Shown: piece by piece, positions 58,128 to 64,000 of the stretch
Layout: each line of letters begins with the position of its first letter
Position numbering within the stretch: position 1 is the first letter of the stretch
Source of the DNA: CAYVQF01 sp964454015
GTDB lineage: Bacteria; Myxococcota_A; Bradymonadia; UBA4248
NCBI GenBank assembly: GCA_964454015.1
Contig: CAYVQF010000021.1
Location: 14,397 to 78,396, forward strand
Reading direction: 5' to 3'
Length of the DNA: 64,000 nt
The notes under the pieces: generated by a model
Told to the model about the DNA's origin: nothing
The model's input: only the letters and a program-made list of their open reading frames with translations
Database searches by the model: none
Position numbers and translations under genes: made by a program

Positions 58128-60944
58128 ATGGGCGCACGCAGAATGAGCTTCGTCGATGAGAAGCGTTGGATCCTGGACCTGAGCGATCTGGTCGAGCGTG
58201 ACGTCAAGCCCGCCCGCTTGCGTCAGTTGCGCATGCGCGTCGGCGGCAAGGCGCTCAACTTGGCACGGATGGCATCCCTGGGACTGGCCGTGCCCGACGC
58301 CTTCGTCATCACCACCGAGGCCTTTCGCTTTGGCTTGGATCGCATGCTGCGCCATGTACCCGACCTGCGGCACGCCGCGCAGACCCTGCGCACGGCCCCG
58401 CTCCCACCCGCTCTTGCTCAGGCGTTGGCCGAAGCTTACGCCCAGCTAGGGCCCGACGCCACGGTGGCCGTTCGCTCCAGCGCCACCGATGAGGACGGCG
58501 AAGAGCGCTCCTTTGCGGGTCAACAGGCGACCTTTCTCAACGTGCGCGGGGCTGCCGCCGTCGATCAAGCCGTGCGCGACGTGTGGGCGAGTCTCTTTGG
58601 CGTCGAGTCGCTGCTGTACCGGGGCCGCTTGCGCCTGGATGAGCGGCCACCCGAGATGGCCGTGGTGGTGCAGCGTTTCGTGCGGGCTGAGGTCGCAGGC
58701 GTGCTGTTCACCACCAATCCCCTAGACAGTGAGGCCGACGAGGCCATGATCTGTTCGGCCTACGGTATCGGCGAGAGCGTGGTCGCTGGCCACGCCGCCG
58801 ACACCTTCTACATTCACCGCAAGCGGCGCACCATTCGGCGGGCCGTACGCCCCAAGACCTCGAAGTTCGAGGCTGCCGACCGCGTGGGTCTGAAGCTGGT
58901 GAGCCTCCCGGAAGACTTGGCCGAGGCGCCCAGCTTGAGCGAGGCGCGGGTGCAACACCTCCTCGACTTGGGACTCTCTTTGGAGCGCTATTTTGGTGAG
59001 GCCCAGGACATCGAGTTCGCCTTCGCCCCCGAGAGCGGGGCGCTCTCGGCGGGCCAGGCAGAAGATGGTCTCTACGTCTTGCAGGCCCGCACCATTACCG
59101 GCCGCCGCGAGGCCTCACTGGTGCCGGGTCCAACGAGCACCCTCTATTCCAACGCCAACGTCGGCGAGGCGTTGCCTGGGGTCGGGACACCCATCACCTG
59201 GTCGATCATCCGCGGCTACACGCGCCGCGGCTTCGACAGCGCCTTTGGCGCCCTCGGTTTGCGCGTGCCGCGGGAATACGCCATGGTCGCCTCCTTTCGC
59301 GGCCGTGTCTATTTGAACATCTCCGAGTTCGTCTCGGTGGCGTCACAGATTCCCCTGCTCACCGGCGAGACCTTGGCGCGCCTTGGCGGCGTCCTGAATG
59401 CCACCGGTCTTGAAGGCACCTACACCCGGATGCGCCCGGGCGCCTTTTTGCGCCGCCTCCCCATGACCTTGCCCCGGCTGGCCATGAGTCAGTTCGTGAC
59501 GCCCCTCCGCGCCGCCTGGTGGTCGCGCCGTTTCGTCCACCGCCGGGATCACATCCTGCAGCGGGATTTGGGCAAGCTCGAGAAGCACGCCCTCCTGGAC
59601 CTCGCCCATGAGATCGACGCCATTTTTCATCAGACAGGCGAGCTGATGCTGTCTTGTGCGGCGAACTTCCTCATGAGTTACGCCGTTGTCAGCCGCGCCC
59701 TCGAGGTCGTGGGTGGCGCTGAGGCCGCCCGAGAGGAGACGGAGCTCTTCAGCGGCCTGACCCGGGTACGCAGCGCCGCACCAGGTCTGGAGCTTCTGGC
59801 CCTGGCGGCCTACATCCGTGCGCGGCCTCTGTTGCGCGCGCGCTTTGGCCAGGGATGTTGCCAGGATCTGCAGGACAAAGACTGCGGTGAGGCCCTCCTG
59901 GCCACCTTGCGCGAGAGCGCCGAAGGGCGAGAGTTCCTCAAACGCCTCGACGCCTTCCTCGCCCGTTGGGGCCTGCGTGCCTTGCGCGAAGCAGACATCG
60001 CCACGCCGCGCTGGCGCGAAGATCCGAGCTTTCTCCTCGGCGTCTTACAGCGCCACGTCAGCGCCGAGCACCTCCCGCACCCCGAGAGCATCGAAGCCGA
60101 GCAGGCACGCCAGCGCGCCCAGGCGACCCACTTCATTCGCCGCCACTTCTTTCCCGGCCTCGGCGTGGTCTTTCGCTCGCTCTTGGCCTGGTCACAGGCC
60201 TATGCCCGTCTGCGCGAGGAGTGGCGCGCCAATGTGGTCGACAGCATCGCCCTCTACCGGCATTTCTTCCTGGAGATTGGCCGGCGCCTGGTTGACCACA
60301 ACCTCCTCTGTGAGCAAGAGGACGTCTTCTTCCTCACTTACCCTGAAATCGTCGCCTGGCTCGAAGGCGGCGGCGAGCTGGTCCACGCGGCCCGCCGCTG
60401 GGTCGCCTTCAGGCGCGCGCAGTATGACGCCTTCGTCGAGAGCCCGGATCCACCGGACACCTTCCTTTTGACCCACGCCCAGGAAGTCCAAGACGTCGCG
60501 CCACCTGCCATCGAGGGAGACAACCTCTATGGTCTCCCGGGCTCGCCCGGCGTGGTCAGCGGCAGAGCGCGGGTCATCGAGTCCCTCCAGGGCGCCCACA
60601 TCCCGATCCAGACCGGGGAGATTCTCGTCACCACCTTCACCGACGTCGGCTGGACCCCTCTGTTCTTGCTCGCCGCAGCGGTCGTCACCGAGCGTGGCGG
60701 TCCCTTGTCACACTCCTGTGTCGTCGCCCGCGAGTACGGCATCCCCGCGGTAGCCGGCGTCACGGGGGTCATGCAGCGGGTGGCCAACGGGGATCTCATC
60801 ACCGTCGATGGGAAGGCGGGCCGCGTGGTCATTCACCGCGACGCGAGTGGCACGGCGGCCCACCCCGACGCGCCAGGCCACTCACCCGAGCCCGTTATCG
60901 GCGAGAATGGCACGCACATCCACAAAGGGCACGTCGTCGTCTGA
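58128..60944 (+). CDS. PEP synthase / rifampin phosphotransferase-like dikinase
   Basis: 938 aa. N-terminal PPDK/PEP-synthase ATP-grasp domain (about 10-320): VGGKALNLARMASLGLAVPDAFVITTEAF, VAVRSSATDEDGEERSFAGQQATFLNV, QRFVRAEVAGVLFTTNPL and LYVLQARTITGR. A central helical region (330-820) lacks a PEP-synthase TIM barrel. The C-terminal swivelling domain has RGGPLSHSCVVAREYGIPAVAGV with the phosphoryl-carrier His. ATP-grasp, divergent middle and His domain is the layout of rifampin phosphotransferases and related dikinases, so an unknown small molecule may be the acceptor. ATG 58128 is chosen for GGAG 6 nt upstream; ATGs at 58116 and 58143 compete. Confidence 0.78.
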   Translation: MGARRMSFVDEKRWILDLSDLVERDVKPARLRQLRMRVGGKALNLARMASLGLAVPDAFVITTEAFRFGLDRMLRHVPDLRHAAQTLRTAPLPPALAQALAEAYAQLGPDATVAVRSSATDEDGEERSFAGQQATFLNVRGAAAVDQAVRDVWASLFGVESLLYRGRLRLDERPPEMAVVVQRFVRAEVAGVLFTTNPLDSEADEAMICSAYGIGESVVAGHAADTFYIHRKRRTIRRAVRPKTSKFEAADRVGLKLVSLPEDLAEAPSLSEARVQHLLDLGLSLERYFGEAQDIEFAFAPESGALSAGQAEDGLYVLQARTITGRREASLVPGPTSTLYSNANVGEALPGVGTPITWSIIRGYTRRGFDSAFGALGLRVPREYAMVASFRGRVYLNISEFVSVASQIPLLTGETLARLGGVLNATGLEGTYTRMRPGAFLRRLPMTLPRLAMSQFVTPLRAAWWSRRFVHRRDHILQRDLGKLEKHALLDLAHEIDAIFHQTGELMLSCAANFLMSYAVVSRALEVVGGAEAAREETELFSGLTRVRSAAPGLELLALAAYIRARPLLRARFGQGCCQDLQDKDCGEALLATLRESAEGREFLKRLDAFLARWGLRALREADIATPRWREDPSFLLGVLQRHVSAEHLPHPESIEAEQARQRAQATHFIRRHFFPGLGVVFRSLLAWSQAYARLREEWRANVVDSIALYRHFFLEIGRRLVDHNLLCEQEDVFFLTYPEIVAWLEGGGELVHAARRWVAFRRAQYDAFVESPDPPDTFLLTHAQEVQDVAPPAIEGDNLYGLPGSPGVVSGRARVIESLQGAHIPIQTGEILVTTFTDVGWTPLFLLAAAVVTERGGPLSHSCVVAREYGIPAVAGVTGVMQRVANGDLITVDGKAGRVVIHRDASGTAAHPDAPGHSPEPVIGENGTHIHKGHVVV

Positions 60945-61580
60945 GAAGGGCAACCCTTGGGCGGCAACCCGGCGCATGGCCCGGTCGAAGTGTGCATCGA
61001 CCCGATCCGCGCTGGGACACATCCGGTAGTAGGCCCATCCGGTAAAGAGCCGCCTGATCCCACCCCAGGTCGGCATCTCCTTGCGCAGCCAATAGGAGAT
61101 GCACAGGTCCATGGTGTAGCCCCGGACCTCGGTCCAAGTACGCCAGGGCGCAGGCCACGGCGCCAAGGCCAGCAGGAAGAGCAAGAAGAGCCAGCCCCAC
61201 GGGGTCCACCACGCGCTCACGGCGCCGAGCGCTCCCAGGACGGCGAGTTGGGGCATCAGGTACCCGAGGGAGAAGCGCCAGCGCGACTGTTTGGCGTCCC
61301 ACAAGTGCACATACTCGTGGGCGAGAGTCTGCCAGGCCATGCGCGGGTATTTCTGCACATCCGCCCGAGTCGGGAAGTAGACCCGCGGGTAAATGGCCGT
61401 GGTATAGTCCCGCATATAGCCCGCGACAAAAGGTCGCAGCAGCCAGCCCAAGAGGCGCTGCTGCCGCGACTCATCCTTGTAGTGAATGGCAAAGCCAGGA
61501 ATCCGCTCGGCCATCCTCTCACAAAGCGCTGCCAATATCTGTTCGTCGACGCTCTCGACGCCTTGCACCACACGTTGCAT
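60882..61580 (-). CDS. membrane-associated HEXXH metallopeptidase-like protein
   Basis: 232 aa. HEYVH (H88, E89, H92) in WQTLAHEYVHLWDAKQ is a zinc-protease motif; the segment before it (AIYPRVYFPTRADVQ) resembles the edge strand of small gluzincins. Two hydrophobic stretches (about 107-150) anchor it. A third metal ligand could be the Glu in TWTEVRGYTMD. Its 3' end overlaps the convergent dikinase-like gene by 63 nt. It starts 12 nt after the pseudokinase gene, so the two are probably cotranscribed. Confidence 0.7.
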   Translation of the reverse strand: MQRVVQGVESVDEQILAALCERMAERIPGFAIHYKDESRQQRLLGWLLRPFVAGYMRDYTTAIYPRVYFPTRADVQKYPRMAWQTLAHEYVHLWDAKQSRWRFSLGYLMPQLAVLGALGAVSAWWTPWGWLFLLFLLALAPWPAPWRTWTEVRGYTMDLCISYWLRKEMPTWGGIRRLFTGWAYYRMCPSADRVDAHFDRAMRRVAAQGLPFSDDDVPFVDVRAILADNGLG

Positions 61581-61592
61581 GATCGCGACTCA

Positions 61593-62984
61593 TCAGCGCG
61601 TTCGCGCCGCGAACTCTCCCGTAATGGAGTAACGCGGCTTGCCGCTCTCGGAACCCTGCTGCGGTACTGCACCCTGGATCTGTTGGCGCAATAGCTGCCG
61701 CCGACAATCGGCGACGCGCGCCTCCAGCGCTTCCGACAGCGACACCACGTCGACAGGCAAGACCATATGCTTGTCGACGCCACAAAAATTGACGGCCGCT
61801 TCGAGCATCTGGCCGTTGAGCTTGGCAGAGATCAGCAGCCGCTGGCTCGCTGGCATGTCGCGCAGCGCGTGCAGGACCCGGCTCTGCACGATGACGTGCA
61901 GATCGCCAAAGAGCACCAACCACGGCGGCTGCACCTCGCCCGCGAGCAGGGCTTTGGCCTCGCGCGCCGCATCGTCGCGCGAGATCTCGATGATGTCATA
62001 GTGGGAGGCCACCGTCCGCACGCGCTCGATGAAGACCTGATCCACCGCGGGATCACCCGAGAGGATCCAGATGCTCGGGTTCTCGCTGACGCCGCCGCCG
62101 TGACTCTCAGGGGCCGCAACCGCTCCCATACGGCCGCTGCTGTGGCGACGTTGAATGCCAGCGAAGGTGTCCGTGATGTCCACCGCCGCTACCGCCGTGT
62201 CGAAGGCATCCAGAAACTCCAAGGCGGTGTGATATCGCCGCTCCGGCTCTGGCGCCCAGGCCACAGCGACCGTCTCTACCAGACGCTCCCACAGATCCCG
62301 CGCGCTATCACTCAGCTCTTCTGCCCGGTAGCTGCACTCCCTCACCTGGCCAAAGAGGCACACACGCAAGACCATGCCAAGGGCATAGAGGTCAGAACGC
62401 ACGGTCGGCGGCTCAGCAGCGAGCAGCTCGGGCGCCAAAAAGGGCAGGCGCTCCGCCTCCGCTGACAGCGCGCGGAGCCAGTGTGCCGGGTGCAGCGCCT
62501 GCTCGAGGCCATAATCGATGAGCGTCGCGTGTTCCGTGACGGCGTCATGCTCGGCCAACAAGATCGTGTGGGGCGAGATCTGCCGGTGCATCAGCCCGTT
62601 GCGGTGCCCCTCTGCCAAGGCGCCGAGGAGCTGTCGCGCCAGGTTGAGCACCCGCGCTGGCGCCAAGCGCCCCTCGCGCCGCAGGTGCTCGTGCAGCGTG
62701 TCCCCCAGGATGTACTCCATGACCACATAGGGGCCATGCACCCCGCCGATGTCGGCGGCGCCAGCGTCGATGACCGTACAGTTGTGCGGATGTTGCAAGC
62801 TCGACAGCGCGACAATCTCATTCTGAAAGCGTTGGGTCGCTTCGGTGATCTGGGTGGCCAGGAGGCGGATGACCACATAACGTCCCAGGTTGACCTGACG
62901 GGCCAAGTAGGACGTGAAGAGCGTATTGCCGCCAAGGCGCTCCAGAATTTCGTACTCTTTGAGGTTGAGGTCGTCGAACTTCAT
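61593..62984 (-). CDS. Hanks-type pseudokinase with receiver-like C-terminal domain
   Basis: 463 aa. Residues 8-275 have the protein-kinase fold (YEILERLGGNTLFTSYLA, YVVMEYILGDTLHEHL, FLAPELL, RSDLYALGMVL), but catalytic residues are lost: VAIK Lys is R40, the HRD Asp is Q135 (HRQISPHT), and the loop Asn is T140; only the DFG Asp survives as DYG 157-159. Residues about 305-430 alternate strands and helices like a receiver domain (IWILSGDP, LVLFGDLHV, LLISAKLN, KHMVLPVD). The phospho-acceptor position is not clearly an Asp. Likely a scaffold or ligand sensor. ATG 62984. Confidence 0.83.
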   Translation of the reverse strand: MKFDDLNLKEYEILERLGGNTLFTSYLARQVNLGRYVVIRLLATQITEATQRFQNEIVALSSLQHPHNCTVIDAGAADIGGVHGPYVVMEYILGDTLHEHLRREGRLAPARVLNLARQLLGALAEGHRNGLMHRQISPHTILLAEHDAVTEHATLIDYGLEQALHPAHWLRALSAEAERLPFLAPELLAAEPPTVRSDLYALGMVLRVCLFGQVRECSYRAEELSDSARDLWERLVETVAVAWAPEPERRYHTALEFLDAFDTAVAAVDITDTFAGIQRRHSSGRMGAVAAPESHGGGVSENPSIWILSGDPAVDQVFIERVRTVASHYDIIEISRDDAAREAKALLAGEVQPPWLVLFGDLHVIVQSRVLHALRDMPASQRLLISAKLNGQMLEAAVNFCGVDKHMVLPVDVVSLSEALEARVADCRRQLLRQQIQGAVPQQGSESGKPRYSITGEFAARTR

Positions 62985-63117
62985 CTTGGCCCTGATCACC
63001 ACGCCGGAGTATCAGCCTCGAGGCCATCGGCCCCGGCAAAACCGGTGCATTGTCTGTTTTGCCACGGGAAACGCAATGTCTATTTTCCCCTCTGTTGCGA
63101 AAAATCAGCCTCGCCGC

Positions 63118-63828
63118 CTACTCCGACGCATCGAAGTAGAGGTTCAAGTGCCGCCCGTCGGAGACCATCGCCCGCTTGGGTTCACTGAACTTCTTCAAGT
63201 CGACGAAATAGACCCGGACCGTGTGGTTGCCGTTGTCGACCTTGAAACGGGTCAAGGGGGTCTTGGAGGCCACCAGCTTCCCATCGATATAGACCTGGCC
63301 GCTGGGGTTGGAGTTGACCGTGAGGAAACCCGCACCATCGACCACCTCGGCCACCGGGTCTTCTTTGCTCTCCAACGGTGGCGGGGCGGCGCTGGCCATC
63401 TGCACGGGAGCAGCGCTCGTCGGCGCGGCGCTCGCCTTGTTGGTGGCCCCCGAGAGATCGACCACCAAAATCCGCGCCTCTCCCTTCTGCAGCACCACGT
63501 CGTAACGCTTCGTAAAATTCGAGCCCGTATGGGTCACCACCACCTCATGGCGCCGCCCCGACGCGACCATCGCCCCGACCTCACTGTGCTGCGGGTAAGG
63601 TTGGCCGTTGATGGTCACGGTGTTGCTCTTGAAAGAGGTGCGCACAATGATGAAGGCTGCGTCCTGCGGATCGATGCCATCGGCTGGGCTCGCCTTGGTC
63701 CGTCCTTTGCCCCGCGGCCGAGCCTCGGCCGAATCCAAAGACCAGGTCGCCGCAAAGGCACCCAGCCCCACGGACATGATCAGCGCCCAGAGCGCGCGAC
63801 GCCACCACCTCGGCCACCCTTTCACCAT
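63118..63828 (-). CDS. PEGA-domain exported protein
   Basis: 236 aa. N-terminal signal or anchor (WWRRALWALIMSVGLGAFAATW), then a strand-rich region (FIIVRTSFKSNTVTINGQPYP), a Pro/Ala linker, and a PEGA domain at the C-terminus: GFLTVNSNPSGQVYIDGKLVASKTPLTRFKVDNGNHTVRVYF is spread over residues about 168-210. PEGA domains bind surface or cell-wall structures and often accompany Ser/Thr kinases. ATG 63828 has GAGG 6-7 nt upstream; TTG 63840 is also in frame. It lies 133 nt upstream of the pseudokinase start. Confidence 0.82.
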   Translation of the reverse strand: MVKGWPRWWRRALWALIMSVGLGAFAATWSLDSAEARPRGKGRTKASPADGIDPQDAAFIIVRTSFKSNTVTINGQPYPQHSEVGAMVASGRRHEVVVTHTGSNFTKRYDVVLQKGEARILVVDLSGATNKASAAPTSAAPVQMASAAPPPLESKEDPVAEVVDGAGFLTVNSNPSGQVYIDGKLVASKTPLTRFKVDNGNHTVRVYFVDLKKFSEPKRAMVSDGRHLNLYFDASE

Positions 63829-63897
63829 CGAACACCTCAAGTGGCCCGGTACAACCCGTTGCTCTTGCGCAACGCGCTGCCCACCGCCAAAGCCCTT

Positions 63898-63926
63898 AGG
63901 ATAAAAAGCCCCTCCCCTCTTGACAA
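63898..63926 (-). promoter_or_regulatory. promoter of PEGA gene
   Basis: On the minus strand TTGTCA, a 17-nt spacer and TATCCT, 70 nt before the ATG at 63828. The remaining 63927-64000 is AT-rich and holds no gene I can support. Confidence 0.6.
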
Positions 63927-64000
63927 GCCTCTTCGCCCTTGGGACCAGGGGGATCGAATTCTAATTTTACTAGACAAATCCTTTGAGTTCTGATCCAACC

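Overview
The window is a GC-rich, gene-dense bacterial chromosome segment with no phage, IS element, CRISPR array or rRNA. It most resembles a deltaproteobacterial lineage, Myxococcota or Bradymonadales-like. This is inferred from several Ser/Thr kinases, a PP2C phosphatase, PEGA-domain and Cys-rich lipoproteins, an IPT/TIG plus kelch-like lipoprotein and a tandem histone-fold protein. No database search was possible, so the taxonomy is only a suggestion.
Layout. 1-5.5 kb holds the end of an ATP-grasp ligase, a GT-C type membrane glycosyltransferase, a small XRE regulator, an FCP1-like HAD phosphatase and a membrane protein-rsmG pair on the minus strand. 5.7-8.5 kb is the conserved dnaX-ybaB-recR operon; dnaX carries an in-frame A AAA AAG slippery site followed by a -1 frame stop, so both tau (611 aa) and a gamma form (430 aa) are predicted. 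8.5-11.5 kb (minus) is a tightly overlapping operon rex - luxE-like - luxC-like, that is NADH-sensing repressor, acyl-protein synthetase and acyl reductase without luciferase. Divergent from it lies a gene for a zinc-binding protein with two histone folds. 12.3-16.3 kb has a lipoprotein, a membrane-anchored jelly-roll protein, a PP2C phosphatase and a lysine 2,3-aminomutase-like radical SAM enzyme.
16.4-31.4 kb is the core expression cluster: tRNA-Thr-Tyr-Gly-Thr, tuf, tRNA-Trp, secE, nusG, rplKAJL, a GNAT gene, rpoB and rpoC. Near-consensus promoters stand before the first tRNA, before rplJ and before rpoB, and strong hairpin terminators flank the cluster.
31.7-46.3 kb holds a small coiled-coil protein, aat, the TIG/kelch lipoprotein, a receptor with two kinase domains, an outer-membrane barrel protein, a metzincin-type lipoprotein, an unusual isoleucyl-tRNA synthetase and a HAD-IIA phosphatase. 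46.3-53.2 kb (minus) has gsk (inosine-guanosine kinase) and an operon valS - fabH - hypothetical - DnaC-like loader. 53.5-63.8 kb has a TPR protein, a sugar nucleotidyltransferase, a repeat-bearing lipoprotein, a PEP-utilising dikinase-like protein, a membrane metallopeptidase, a catalytically degenerate pseudokinase and a PEGA protein.
The most noteworthy items are the zinc-finger plus double histone-fold protein, the E. coli-like dnaX frameshift cassette, the rex-luxE-luxC operon, the pseudokinase with a receiver-like tail, the IleRS with altered HIGH and KMSKS signatures, and the GNAT gene splitting rplL from rpoB.
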